Shown: positions 1-9,727, counted from the stretch's first letter. The stretch: 64,000 nucleotides of DNA from Agarivorans sp. Toyoura001 (GCF_005405585.1 NZ_BJEQ01000008.1:1-64000), one strand, 5' to 3'. Notes: generated from the letters alone by a model not told the origin. Program-made: numbers and translations.

Positions 1-74
1 TCAACTTGGTCTACCACTGCCAATTTAAAGGCAAGAGAATAATTTCGTTGGGTACGTTTACTGGTTGTTTTCAT
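1..74 (-). CDS. IS3-type transposase OrfA, N-terminal fragment
   Basis: The ATG at 74 opens a frame that runs off the left edge; about 24 residues are visible. They begin MKTTSKRTQRNYSLAFKLAV, the typical basic start of the helix-turn-helix OrfA of IS3-family transposases, which binds the element ends and is normally joined to OrfB by a -1 frameshift. A GGAGAG ribosome site precedes the ATG. Too little is present to name the element or judge whether it is intact. Confidence 0.6.
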   Translation of the reverse strand, partial: MKTTSKRTQRNYSLAFKLAVVDQV

Positions 75-127
75 GACACTCTCCAATTTCATGTTGGATA
101 TGTGTCAACCTTATTTAGGACGGTACA
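1..127 (-). mobile_element. End of an IS3-family insertion sequence (partial)
   Basis: Read on the minus strand, this edge starts at 127 with TGTACCGTCCTAAATAAGG, which resembles the terminal inverted repeat of IS3-type elements, and 53 bases later an orfA-like reading frame begins. The rest of the element lies outside the window, so its other end, its second ORF and any target duplication cannot be seen. The family call rests on the orfA N-terminus and on the position of the repeat. Confidence 0.65.
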
Positions 128-135
128 ACAATAAT

Positions 136-161
136 AAAAAAGGCGCTGGTGAGCGCCTTTT
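136..161 (-). terminator. Rho-independent terminator of the large lipoprotein gene
   Basis: A perfect 10-bp stem AAAAGGCGCT/AGCGCCTTTT with a GGTG loop (138-161) is followed on the minus strand by a T-rich tract. It lies about 20 bp after the stop codon of the minus-strand lipoprotein gene. The A/T flanks on both sides mean it could also work for transcription coming from the IS side. Confidence 0.85.
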
Positions 162-183
162 ATCAAACCATGAAACCTAAAAC

Positions 184-3100
184 CTAAGGAGGACTTAACT
201 CCAATAGCTTAGCGTTAGCGCTGGCTAAGTCTAAGTAGCCGAAGAAGGTTGTGTCGGTATCACCCCAAACAGCTTGAGATTCAAACGAGCCCGCATCTAC
301 ATCTGCCGCTAAAACAGGGACAGGTGTATTACCACTAGACTTAACAATGATTAAGCCTCCTGGGATCGGCTTAAATACCCAACCGTTTGGTAATAACTCT
401 AGTGTTGTAGTTGTTACTTCCCATCCAGCTGCATCGAACTGGTTAACTAGGTACCAAGTTCTCGGATTACCTTCATCATCAAAAATTAAACTTTCATTTA
501 AGGCTAAACGGTTATAGTCCCCTAGATTAGGAATTACCGAACTGTCAATTTCCGCGTAAGTTTTGCCTGCATCAATGGCTGTGCGCACTTGCCCAGTTAA
601 ATCCACAACATCAAGGCTTCCCCATTCAGGGTATTCGTGACCCAACCAAATACCGGTTGCACCTTTTTCCCACACTCGAACACTTTGGCCAATATTTTCA
701 TCATTAGCCGTAAATGCGTACTCATCTAATGGAATGTGCTGGTATTTACCGTAGTTAATCGACAAAGTGTCACTAATTTGGGTTTGTGTCGCTTGCCAGT
801 TTTGGAACTCAATAGCTTCACCATCCAAGTCCGGCTGAGCATCATCTTTAGATGCATTTATAACCAAACGTTTTCCGGTAAGCTCTGTAACAACTTCCGC
901 ATTAACAACTTTCTTGGCTTCAGTATTTTCAAACCAATAATCTGTCAACATGTAAGGTGCATTCCACACATAATGCGAATACTCTTCAAAATTCTCCGTA
1001 TCCGACATCAACATTGGGCCAGCAGTAGTTTCTACATTAGAAAGCGTACCATCTTCACAGATCGCAACCAAAATTGAGCCTACATCTAAGCTATCATTAA
1101 TTTCAAAAGCAATTAACGACACTTTTTGACTGCTTAGTAGAATAGAGTTCGAGTAATCCCATTCCGTGTTAGGAACTAAGTCAACTTGGTCTCCATACCA
1201 ATATAATGGGTTATCAGCATAAAATCTTAAGCTCTCATCTTCAGATGTAAGCTCAAAATTGAACACCTGCTCAGCGTCAGTAAATACTTTAGCTTGATAC
1301 GTATTGTTCCCTACGTACTCGAATAATGTGCCATCTACAGAGGATGGGTTACCTGTACTGCGCAAGAATAGCTGCTGCTGAAGCGGCCCCAAATCATCCA
1401 ATGGTTCCAAGTCACAACTTGCGTGATTAACATTCAGCCCAGCATAGTCAACTTCTATACTATCGATTTTAGTTTCCGCTAGGGCATACTTACTACGCTC
1501 GAATCTAAGAGGGCTTTGCGCAAATACTGAGCCATCTTTATTCACCACATCAAACTCAAAACAGCCGTAGCCCACTTCTGTGTATATATCAACATTGAAC
1601 ACCGCGCCCAACGCATCGACTGAACTAAATGCAATTGTCTCACCGGCTGCATTTCTGTCGGAATAGTCTTTGGTTAAGCTTTGGCAATATCCAGCATTTT
1701 CAGCTCGCAGGCTATAGCTTGCATATAGCGCTTCTAATTCGCTTTGGTTTAAGCCAGTGGTTTGCTCGCTAGGAAGAGTAAACAGCACGCTCACTCGTTC
1801 CCGTGGCATCGCAGCTTCTCTAGCTGCTTCCTCGGCAATAAGCGCATCCAATTTAGCTTGGGCGGCTGCTTGATTTAAATAACCATAAAAAGTTTGCTCA
1901 GGATCCCAATACATTTGAGATTCGAAGTACCCCTTATCAACATCAGCATCAATCAAAGGCACTGGGGTATAATTATCACGAGAGTAATAATCATCACTGT
2001 CTTCCAATTTTACGACCATTCCACCAGGTACAACATTAAAGCGCCAGCCATTCGGTAGTTGCTCTAAACCTGTCTCTTGCAGCTGCCATTCTCCTTCAAA
2101 TTGGTTGACTAAGAACCACGTTCTCACATCGCCATTTGCTTGGTAAACAAAACTATCGCTAAAACGCAGTACGTTATAAGCACTCAAGCCTGCAACCACA
2201 CTTTCATCAATTTCAGCGTAAGATAAGCCACTATCTAAGGCGGCTTTAATTTTACTATCGAGACCTTCTATTTCGGCAGAGTTCCATTCCGGATAGTCGT
2301 GACCAAGCCATAAACCCGAATCACCCTTCTCCCAAACTTTAACTGCTTGGCCAGGCTCTTCTTTAGTAAATGAATAGTTATCTAAGCCGTAGTGGTGATA
2401 TTCATTAAACTCGAGGCTTAAAGTTTCGGATAGATCGGTAGTTGTATACTTCCAATCCTGAAACTTAATAGCTTTACCATCCTGCCCAAGTTCAGCCATT
2501 CCAGTATCATAACTGTATACGTAACGCCCACCAGAACCTTCCGATACCTTTAAACCATCAACTACTTTGCTTGATTCTTGGTAATCTTCCCAATAATTAG
2601 TAAGCTCACCTCTATCCCAACGGTATTGCGCATACTCTTCAAATACACCATTGATGCAACAAGTATAAACACTACCTCGCTTAGTGAACTCTCTTTCACC
2701 ATTTGGCGTTAGCGTTTCTTTGGTGTAATCATTGATCGTTCCATCTGCGGAAGAATCTCTAAGCTCTTCATTTGAAACAGAGCCGTCAGCAAAAGTGGTC
2801 GTCACTTGGGTTCTTCTAAAGTAAGGCTCTAGTTCTTCTTTATCTAAAGACTCACTGATTCTCGTTTTTACTTGTTCACCACTTTCTAAGGTTTCAGACG
2901 AATGCGTCACTCTTTGAACCCATTCGATTTGAGAGAGGTTTCCAGCATTAACTGCTGCTTCAATATCTATATTGTCAAAGCTTTCATCATCATCATAGCC
3001 ACCTTCGTCAATTGAAGAAGACTCATCATGGTAAGCAACATAGGAAAGTTGACCAGCTTCATCATGAGTTCCGACTCGGTAAACGCGCCCTTTAAACGTT

Positions 3101-4359
3101 CTAAGGTTGTCTTGGTTTAAATCGGTTTCCCAATAAAAATGGGCTGAATAAGTTCCATCAGCCAAATAGTTTTCGGTCCAGGATTCTTTTTCAAAAATCA
3201 GCGCTTCCTGATCCCCATCTAGCTTTCTTTTATAGTTAGCATCGGTGAGGTAACTGACGGACTCAGCCGCTACTTTTTTTGTACCGTCATCCAATAAGGT
3301 AGTAATTTTGCTTTGTTCAACTAGGAAGTAATCTTCTTTCCCAGCAATCCAATTTTTTCGACTGCTTCGCCGGGTGGTAACTTCTACCGTTTGGTTGTCT
3401 TCCAAATCCTGTTTAAGCTCTTGCTCTTTTTTAGCCGCTTCTTGACGTTCAGTAGTACGGTCAATCGCTTCTTTTGCTAAGGCTGCTTTAATCGCTTCAC
3501 CTACCTCATCAGAAAGAAAGTCACCTAAAATAACCTCAACACCACCGTCTAAACCTAAGTCAGCTACCACCTTGGTTTTAGCCGCCATTAGCTCTTGATT
3601 AATTTGCTCAGCACTGACTGAACCGCTAGCCAGCAAGGTTAAGCTTTCTTTTAATTCATCAACAACTAGAGAAGTAAAAGGAGATATCGCTGCGCCGGTA
3701 GGATCTTCATTCTCGTCTAATTCAAACAGAGGAGGAGCTGACAACACAACTGGATTAGTAGAGAAATCTTCACCGGTATCCAGGTCAATGGCTCCATCAC
3801 CCAATAGTGCGCGAATAGGGGCCGACTTCAAACTGGTAATATCAGCGCCCTTCAAAGCTAGAGTGTATGCGCCCGTGTTATCACTTATTGCACTGGGCTC
3901 ATTTTCGTCTAACTCCCCATTGAGATTTAGATCCAAAAACACCACTGCGCCAGATACGTAACCATCAATAACTTTACCGCTCAAGGCTAATACACGGCTT
4001 ACCGATAATTCAAATGGAGCCAATGAAGCAGTCTCCTTGCCATCGCTCACGCTAATAACGATGTCTGATACTGAGCCAATATCTTCGCGCGCGGGAGTAC
4101 CAGATAACACCCCAGTTTGCTCATCAAAAGACGCCCAAGTAGGTTTATTGGTAATTGAAAAACTCAGGGTGTCATTATTTTCGTCAGAAGCGACAGGGGT
4201 AAAATTAAATGCCACTCCTTCATCTATACTCGACTGCGGCGTACCACTAATCGTTGGCGCGACATTCTTAGGGCTAGAATCACCACCTCCAGCGCCACAG
4301 GCGGTTAAAGAAAGTGAGATCGCGATCAACGACGCCAATTTTGACTTGGCATACTTCAT
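184..4359 (-). CDS. Large Ig-like outer lipoprotein with internal duplication
   Basis: 1391-residue lipoprotein of unknown function. The signal peptide ends in a lipobox LTAC with Cys21. Residues about 33-120 look like a cadherin-like/putative Ig (He_PIG) domain, followed at about 125-165 by a segment with an acidic DLNLNGELDENE run that may bind calcium. A charged stretch at about 290-330 is probably helical. The C-terminal half holds two copies of a module of about 260 residues (about 575-838 and 1125-1391) sharing VWEKG..G.WLGH.YPEW and LPNGW.F...PGG. A good AGGAAAGGA site precedes the ATG. The gene stands alone, with its own terminator downstream. The fold suggests a surface-displayed binding protein, but I do not recognise the family. 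Confidence 0.85.
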   Translation of the reverse strand: MKYAKSKLASLIAISLSLTACGAGGGDSSPKNVAPTISGTPQSSIDEGVAFNFTPVASDENNDTLSFSITNKPTWASFDEQTGVLSGTPAREDIGSVSDIVISVSDGKETASLAPFELSVSRVLALSGKVIDGYVSGAVVFLDLNLNGELDENEPSAISDNTGAYTLALKGADITSLKSAPIRALLGDGAIDLDTGEDFSTNPVVLSAPPLFELDENEDPTGAAISPFTSLVVDELKESLTLLASGSVSAEQINQELMAAKTKVVADLGLDGGVEVILGDFLSDEVGEAIKAALAKEAIDRTTERQEAAKKEQELKQDLEDNQTVEVTTRRSSRKNWIAGKEDYFLVEQSKITTLLDDGTKKVAAESVSYLTDANYKRKLDGDQEALIFEKESWTENYLADGTYSAHFYWETDLNQDNLRTFKGRVYRVGTHDEAGQLSYVAYHDESSSIDEGGYDDDESFDNIDIEAAVNAGNLSQIEWVQRVTHSSETLESGEQVKTRISESLDKEELEPYFRRTQVTTTFADGSVSNEELRDSSADGTINDYTKETLTPNGEREFTKRGSVYTCCINGVFEEYAQYRWDRGELTNYWEDYQESSKVVDGLKVSEGSGGRYVYSYDTGMAELGQDGKAIKFQDWKYTTTDLSETLSLEFNEYHHYGLDNYSFTKEEPGQAVKVWEKGDSGLWLGHDYPEWNSAEIEGLDSKIKAALDSGLSYAEIDESVVAGLSAYNVLRFSDSFVYQANGDVRTWFLVNQFEGEWQLQETGLEQLPNGWRFNVVPGGMVVKLEDSDDYYSRDNYTPVPLIDADVDKGYFESQMYWDPEQTFYGYLNQAAAQAKLDALIAEEAAREAAMPRERVSVLFTLPSEQTTGLNQSELEALYASYSLRAENAGYCQSLTKDYSDRNAAGETIAFSSVDALGAVFNVDIYTEVGYGCFEFDVVNKDGSVFAQSPLRFERSKYALAETKIDSIEVDYAGLNVNHASCDLEPLDDLGPLQQQLFLRSTGNPSSVDGTLFEYVGNNTYQAKVFTDAEQVFNFELTSEDESLRFYADNPLYWYGDQVDLVPNTEWDYSNSILLSSQKVSLIAFEINDSLDVGSILVAICEDGTLSNVETTAGPMLMSDTENFEEYSHYVWNAPYMLTDYWFENTEAKKVVNAEVVTELTGKRLVINASKDDAQPDLDGEAIEFQNWQATQTQISDTLSINYGKYQHIPLDEYAFTANDENIGQSVRVWEKGATGIWLGHEYPEWGSLDVVDLTGQVRTAIDAGKTYAEIDSSVIPNLGDYNRLALNESLIFDDEGNPRTWYLVNQFDAAGWEVTTTTLELLPNGWVFKPIPGGLIIVKSSGNTPVPVLAADVDAGSFESQAVWGDTDTTFFGYLDLASANAKLLELSPP

Positions 4360-4576
4360 ATTAAGAGTCCTTTCCTAAAGCTTGCTGTTAATTTGTTTAT
4401 AATTAGATTTTTTGGCCTACAAAAAGGCCATAAACATCAACATACTACAAATAACAAATGGCTTAACAAGCATACAAATAGGAAAAGAATCGATTATTAG
4501 TGACAAGTCAAAAAATAAGACAAATAAACTAATATAAAGATGATTTACCGCAATTGAGGGATAGAAACAACATCAA

Positions 4577-4609
4577 AATAATGCCACAGTCTCACACCGC
4601 GGCATTATT
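4577..4609 (-). terminator. Probable terminator of the M14 peptidase gene
   Basis: Inverted repeat AATAATGCC/GGCATTATT with a 15-base loop, followed on the minus strand by TTTTGATG. It lies about 35 bp past the stop codon of the minus-strand peptidase gene. The rest of the interval up to the lipoprotein start at 4359 is AT-rich, and I see nothing else in it. Confidence 0.5.
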
Positions 4610-4642
4610 GATTACTTTAATATTATAGGGGTTGAGCCACTG

Positions 4643-6172
4643 TTATAAAGGATTATCTGGACAGTTACCACTAATGTAAAGCGGTACACCAACACCCGGG
4701 TCTATTGGAATAAGCTGAGGGCCGTTAGTAGCTTGCGAGCCCCAATATTCAGCAGGCAAGTTAGCACGTAAACCTTGGGCGAGGGTATAATCACAGAAGC
4801 CATTGGTATCTTGTGGCGGATGTTGAGCATAACCCGCCAAGCTTGATAAGGCTTCAAACAACGCAATTCGGTTTATCCAAATCTGTTTGCTGATCAAGCT
4901 AGGTTCAGGCAAACCAGGGTTCACCCCTATCACCGCTTGTCCATCTACCAACGCAACCACGTCTCCGCGAAGATCTTTAGTAAAGTTAACCGTTTCCCAG
5001 CCTCCGGCTGCTGCACCAATGAATTGATAATTGCCAGTAGCACCGCTACTTATATTACCAGCACCTAACTGTACCTGAGAAAAACGGCCAGTTGAGCCTA
5101 CAAACAACCTATCGACTCGCTGCATCACTTCCACCGCCAAGCTTTGTACTAACTTTTCTTGCTGAGAATCAGGAATAGCATCGGCAAAGGGGCTTAATAA
5201 ACGAAAGTTGCCCTGGTGTTCTTCACTTAAGCAATCAACAGTGGGTAACACACCAAGTACTTGCGCGGGCTGAATGGTTCTAAAATCTAGCTGGCAATCG
5301 GTTTTTTGCAGGTCTCCGTGTAAATCTAGCACCGTGTGGGGCTGAAACGCCAATGCTGCTGCCACCATGGCTTGGCTCTCTACTGGGCGAATGGGCTTAT
5401 CAAGCTTCACATGGTGATAACGGTTTAAATCGTAACCACGACCAACAATGCCAATAAAACCTGCTTCAGAGTTTTCAGCAAATCCACCACCGGCTTGCGG
5501 ATCAAGGTTTTGCCTAATGAGGGCACAGTTCTCGTCAATCACCGTGCCGGGAGTGGGATTGAAGTTACAACTCTGTGGATCTGGCTCCCCGCCATCAGGG
5601 TTCGCCCTTAATATAACCAATATATCAAGCTGCTCAAGAATACGCCTGCTGCTGTAGCCAAACCCAGCGCTTAACCAGCGCATAACAGTAAGTGCAGCTT
5701 CGGTACCGGCGGGTTCGTTGCCATGTTGCTGAGTAATAATCATCACTCGCTTGCCACTAGGGTTGCCCATTCGTATGCCTAGTAGCTCTCGCCCTTGGGT
5801 AGACCACCCAATATGCTCAGGGTTGGTATTACCTCGACCACCGTCGTCTACCGTGCAAACTACCGCCTGGCGAATACTTTGCGGCTCAACCTGCTCGCCA
5901 CAAACTTGATAATTGATATCAAGATCTGTCGGTAGCGCTTGGTCGATATTCACAATACCTTGGTTATTATCGTTAATAATCAATGCCCCTGTTTGCACTG
6001 GCACTCGTGCGAAGTAAGGCATAAAACGCAGCTGAGTGCGCAGGTCTTGGTAGGTTGAGAGTCGCCAATAAGGGTTGTCGTGAACTGTCGAGTGAAACCT
6101 GGCAGAGGCAGTAGCACTTAAACCTAACAGCAAAGGCAGCAAAGGCAGCAAGCAAATTGAGCTAAATTTCAT
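4643..6172 (-). CDS. Secreted M14-family zinc carboxypeptidase
   Basis: 509 residues with a signal peptide (hydrophobic run to about 24, ASA cleavage region). The zinc-carboxypeptidase signature is visible: HxxE at His150/Glu153 (QQHGNEPAG), the substrate-side LRANPDG near 188-194, DLNRYH at about 249-253, and the third zinc ligand in DLHGD (His285). M14 enzymes remove C-terminal residues or cleave peptidoglycan peptides; which substrate applies here cannot be told. Several cysteines fit an exported protein. It is followed by the large lipoprotein gene on the same strand, but about 280 bp and a probable terminator separate them. Confidence 0.85.
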   Translation of the reverse strand: MKFSSICLLPLLPLLLGLSATASARFHSTVHDNPYWRLSTYQDLRTQLRFMPYFARVPVQTGALIINDNNQGIVNIDQALPTDLDINYQVCGEQVEPQSIRQAVVCTVDDGGRGNTNPEHIGWSTQGRELLGIRMGNPSGKRVMIITQQHGNEPAGTEAALTVMRWLSAGFGYSSRRILEQLDILVILRANPDGGEPDPQSCNFNPTPGTVIDENCALIRQNLDPQAGGGFAENSEAGFIGIVGRGYDLNRYHHVKLDKPIRPVESQAMVAAALAFQPHTVLDLHGDLQKTDCQLDFRTIQPAQVLGVLPTVDCLSEEHQGNFRLLSPFADAIPDSQQEKLVQSLAVEVMQRVDRLFVGSTGRFSQVQLGAGNISSGATGNYQFIGAAAGGWETVNFTKDLRGDVVALVDGQAVIGVNPGLPEPSLISKQIWINRIALFEALSSLAGYAQHPPQDTNGFCDYTLAQGLRANLPAEYWGSQATNGPQLIPIDPGVGVPLYISGNCPDNPL

Positions 6173-6326
6173 TGATCATCCTTGATAAGTGAGAGCTAGA
6201 GCAAACAAAGCTCAACTCATAGTCAAAAATAAATCATAGGGCTTTGGCTGTTTAATTAGTAATTAATTAATAATACTAATTATCAATTTGCTGTAATTTT
6301 TCCTTTGCAGTAAGTAGCTTAGCCAT

Positions 6327-7157
6327 TTATTCATCGGCAGACAGCATACGAATTTCGCGCTGAGGAAAGGGTATTTGCACGCCAGCTTGTTGCAAAGCTT
6401 TAAACACAGCAAGGTTGGCAGAGAATTTTGTTTGATGGAATATCGGAGTGGGTACCCAAAAGCGGTAACTAATGTTTATGCCGCTATCGGCGAACGCATC
6501 AATGCCCACTTTAGTAGCTGGTGCGCTTTGCACCTCAGCAATGGTCGCCAAGGTGTTTTCAATCAAGGCGATGACTTGCTCGGGGTCACTGCCATAAGCC
6601 ACGGCCACCTCACCTTCTACTAAACTATTTTGCTCAGTATTTTTAAGAATTTCCCCAACAATATGGCGATTAGGAATGGTCACGCGTTCGTTGTCTTCGT
6701 TCACCAACACCGTCGTCGCCAAATTAATTTCTTCTACGATACCGGTGTAGCCTTTTACGGTGATAGTGTTTTTAAGCACGAAAGGCCGCGTAAGAATAAT
6801 CGCCAAACCCGCACCATAGTTAGATAAGGTACCTTGAATGGCTAAACCTGCGCCAAGAGAAACAGCACCTAATGCCGCCACAAATGGCGTAATACTTACC
6901 CCAAGTTTACCCAAGGCAATAATCACCGTCATGCTAATCAGCAATATCTTCACCACATTAGCGATAAAGTTAGCCAAGGTAATGTCTAAACCTTTACTGT
7001 CTAAGGTTTTGAATAACCACTTAGCGACTTTAGAGGCAAACCACAGCCCCAATAGCACAATAATAATTGCGCCCACTAGCTGGAAGCTATAGCGCACCAT
7101 AAAGTCGACAATAGTTTGATATACCGATTCGAGCTGGGCGAGTTCTTGGTCAATCAT
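6327..7157 (-). CDS. mscS: Small-conductance mechanosensitive channel MscS
   Basis: 276 residues, the usual size of the E. coli MscS type. Three membrane helices are visible (about 22-45, 62-83 and 90-125). The third carries the glycine/alanine-rich pore helix AALGAVSLGAGLAIQGTLSN, followed by the RPF turn and a cytoplasmic beta domain (TGIVEEINL.TT.L, VTIPN). MscS channels open under membrane tension and release solutes during hypo-osmotic shock. The gene is single and divergent from the ycaQ-like gene. Confidence 0.93.
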   Translation of the reverse strand: MIDQELAQLESVYQTIVDFMVRYSFQLVGAIIIVLLGLWFASKVAKWLFKTLDSKGLDITLANFIANVVKILLISMTVIIALGKLGVSITPFVAALGAVSLGAGLAIQGTLSNYGAGLAIILTRPFVLKNTITVKGYTGIVEEINLATTVLVNEDNERVTIPNRHIVGEILKNTEQNSLVEGEVAVAYGSDPEQVIALIENTLATIAEVQSAPATKVGIDAFADSGINISYRFWVPTPIFHQTKFSANLAVFKALQQAGVQIPFPQREIRMLSADE

Positions 7158-7379
7158 TTAGCATTCCTTGCAGGCAGAACAAACAGTGAGCAGACTTGCT
7201 GATTAATCATGCTCTTAGTCAAGTTTACTCGTTAAATATTAGCTTGATAGGATAATTTTTGCATGTCACTTAATCATTTACTGAAGCGCGCAACGGGATG
7301 TGAAAAATCGCTCTCGATCTAGTTTGCCCTCTCTACTCGCGGTAAGCTGGTTTTTATGGCTAGCGATTAAAAATACTTA

Positions 7380-8588
7380 ATGACAGAAACTCTCTCTCTT
7401 CAACAAGCTAGAAAACTGGTACTGCACGCTCAGCTCTTGCCGCCAACAGCAGCTCGCGGCAGCGCAATAGATGCCAGCCTAGCCGCCATTGAGCAACTCG
7501 CTTATGTACAGATAGATACTATCTCAGTGATTCAACGCGCTCATCATCACACTCTGTGGAACCGCAACCCTCGTTATCAAGTAGAGCACCTAGATCGATT
7601 GGTTAAAGATAAAAAGGTCTTTGAATACTGGTCGCATGCGGCGGCTTATTTACCCATGCGTGATTACCGCTTTAGCTTGCCACGTAAACATGCCTTTGCC
7701 AGCGGTCAGCAAAAACACTGGTATAACAAAAACACTCAACTGATGGACGCGATATTAAAGCGCATTAGCGAAGAAGGGCCATTAATGGCCAAAGATTTTG
7801 AGCACCATGGTAAAAAAACCGGTGACTGGGCCAGCAAACCAGCTAAACAAGCGTTGGAGTGTTTGTTCATGCAAGGCGATTTAATGGTGCCTTACCGTCA
7901 AAACTTCCATAAGGTGTATCAGCTTACCGAACGAGTCCTACCAACAACTATCAACACATCTGTTCCCAGCCAAGAAGAACATAGCCGCTTTTTAGTCACC
8001 TCTTACTTACGCGCCAATGGGTTAGGCCAAGCGTCTGAAATGGTGTACTTGTTAAAGAACAATAAAAAGGCAATAGAGAGCACCTTAAACGAAATGCTGA
8101 ATAGCGGCGAAGTCGATAGGTTTAACGTTAATGGGCATCACTATTTTGCATTGCCTGCATCGCTAACCTTACTGAGCAAACCGCTAGCACGCAGCAAACT
8201 TAAAATTTTGTCTCCCTTCGACAACTTGCTGATCCAGCGTAAACGTATGCAAAAGCGGTTTGATTTTGACTATTTAATTGAGTGTTACGTGCCTAAAGCT
8301 AAACGCCAATACGGGTATTTTTCTTTGCCTATATTATGGGATGGTCGCTTAGTAGCGCGAATGGACTGCAAAGCTCAGCGTAGCAGCCAAACCCTGCATA
8401 TTTTCAACTTGGTATTAGAGCCTTGGCTAAAAAGGCTCGACGCCTTTAGTTTGGCTTTAGTGAAAGAACTGGCGATGTTTATGCGCTTTAACCAGTGTAC
8501 TGCTCTGCACTTATCTATTAGCCAAGCTAACGCCAAGCATCTGAATACTACTTTAATCAGCCAGCTAACAGCCTTTGGTACAATTTAA
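7380..8588 (+). CDS. ycaQ: YcaQ-type winged-helix DNA glycosylase
   Basis: 402 residues matching the HTH_42/YcaQ family, whose E. coli member unhooks DNA interstrand crosslinks and excises N7-alkylated purines. The catalytic QxD signature is present as QID at residues 44-46 (AYVQIDTISVIQRAHH). Further family features are YWSHAAAYLPM at about 82-92 and the C-terminal LSPFDNLLIQRKR segment at about 278-290. No partner gene lies nearby; the next gene is convergent. Function is assigned by family, and some relatives are only distantly related to the characterised enzyme. Confidence 0.85.
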   Translation: MTETLSLQQARKLVLHAQLLPPTAARGSAIDASLAAIEQLAYVQIDTISVIQRAHHHTLWNRNPRYQVEHLDRLVKDKKVFEYWSHAAAYLPMRDYRFSLPRKHAFASGQQKHWYNKNTQLMDAILKRISEEGPLMAKDFEHHGKKTGDWASKPAKQALECLFMQGDLMVPYRQNFHKVYQLTERVLPTTINTSVPSQEEHSRFLVTSYLRANGLGQASEMVYLLKNNKKAIESTLNEMLNSGEVDRFNVNGHHYFALPASLTLLSKPLARSKLKILSPFDNLLIQRKRMQKRFDFDYLIECYVPKAKRQYGYFSLPILWDGRLVARMDCKAQRSSQTLHIFNLVLEPWLKRLDAFSLALVKELAMFMRFNQCTALHLSISQANAKHLNTTLISQLTAFGTI

Positions 8589-8623
8589 TAAGCTATCGGC
8601 TTCCAATGGTTAGCCACCAACAT

Positions 8624-9262
8624 TTAAAGCAGCGGGATTACCTCGCCCAAATGCGCTAGAATATGCTTGGCTCGGCGCTTAACCTCATCATTAGCTTGCA
8701 ACATATCTGGAATCATTATCGCCTGGCAACCTGCGTCTAACGCCGCTTGCATACCGTTATTCGAGTCTTCTAATACCAAGCATTCGGCTGGCGGTAATGC
8801 CAAGGCTTCACAAGCCAACAAATAACAATCAGGGTAAGGCTTGCCACGACTCACATCTTCCGAAGTAATCACGCGTTCAAATTGCTCTAAAATGGGAGAG
8901 CCGGAAAAATAATGCTTAACCTCCGCCACACCAGAGGAGGTCACCAAAGCACAACGAATGGCTCGTTGCTGTAAATAGCCAAACAACTCGGTAAAACCAG
9001 GTTGGTAAGTTACCCCGGCAGCACACAAAGCGTGAAAGTGCTTATCTCTTATCGCTTGGTATCGCTGCAAATCCAGTTCAGCACCAAGGTGTTGCACTAA
9101 CATTTGTTCACAGGCTGCATCAGGCACGCCAATAAAATACTGATACAAAGCATCGCTCAGCTCTAAGCCTTGCTCTTTAGCGGCATATTTCCAACTGGTT
9201 TTATAGATGCTTTCGGTATCAAAGATTAAACCATCCATGTCAAACAACACTGCGTTAATCAT
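8624..9262 (-). CDS. HAD-superfamily sugar-phosphatase/phosphoglucomutase-like
   Basis: 212 residues from the chosen start. The HAD motifs are in order: motif I DMDG with nucleophile Asp8 and Asp10, motif II (VTSSG), the lysine in SRGKPYPD, and motif IV LEDSNNG. The helical cap after motif I places it in subfamily IA with beta-phosphoglucomutase and small sugar-phosphate phosphatases; the substrate is not predictable. An in-frame ATG six codons upstream (9280) exists, but the GGGAG that lies inside those codons, nine bases before the second ATG, is a good ribosome site, so I start at 9262. Confidence 0.85.
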   Translation of the reverse strand: MINAVLFDMDGLIFDTESIYKTSWKYAAKEQGLELSDALYQYFIGVPDAACEQMLVQHLGAELDLQRYQAIRDKHFHALCAAGVTYQPGFTELFGYLQQRAIRCALVTSSGVAEVKHYFSGSPILEQFERVITSEDVSRGKPYPDCYLLACEALALPPAECLVLEDSNNGMQAALDAGCQAIMIPDMLQANDEVKRRAKHILAHLGEVIPLL

Positions 9263-9466
9263 AAGTGAAAACTCCCACAACCAAAGAATGTCGATAAAGC
9301 ATCATTATTGCTCGAACCTTTCATTACCAATACTAAAACGCCAAAGAAAAAACACTACAAAAATGTAATTTAACTACAAAATAGCCATGCTAGGCTCAAT
9401 AAACGAACCGAAACAGCTCAACAAATGAACTAATCAATACCTAAACTAGGCTTGGAATTTAATTTA

Positions 9467-9600
9467 TGAGATATAGATCGCAATCAATCCACCAAGCACC
9501 CACTAGCAAAGGGTGATACGCATCACCTTAATATTTACTTAAAAGTCACTTAAATTGGCTTGTAAGTTACCAACGCACAAATGACGTGACGTTAATCACT
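9467..9600 (+). promoter_or_regulatory. Cluster of three CRP-like sites upstream of mtlA
   Basis: Three matches to the CRP pattern TGTGA-N6-TCACA lie in the long mtlA leader: TGAGA-TATAGA-TCGCA at 9467-9482, GGTGATACGCATCACC at 9512-9527 (a perfect inverted repeat, off consensus only at its two outer bases), and CGTGA-CGTTAA-TCACT at 9585-9600. Multiple CRP sites in front of the mannitol operon are known in enteric bacteria. The surrounding 9281-9756 interval holds no gene, and I cannot place the start of transcription with certainty. Confidence 0.65.
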
Positions 9601-9710
9601 AATTATTCTGGTTACACCCAACCAAAAAGAGACCTGTATCACAAAAACCCACTGAGAGTAGGCAAAATGAAATCTTATGCTAAATTTACATCAACTTGAG
9701 AGACACCCAG

Positions 9711-9727
9711 CGGTCCTTCAAGGACCG
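9711..9727 (+). promoter_or_regulatory. Stem-loop in the mtlA leader next to the ribosome site
   Basis: CGGTCCT-TCA-AGGACCG is a perfect 7-bp stem with a 3-base loop ending 30 bases before the mtlA ATG, just ahead of the AAAGGGAC ribosome site. No T tract follows, so it is not a standard terminator. A role in message stability or translation control is possible but is inference only. Confidence 0.5.

Noticed and set aside
4037-4378. 113-residue plus-strand ORF opposite the large lipoprotein start
   Set aside because: Antisense shadow of a well supported gene; no ribosome site or family features.
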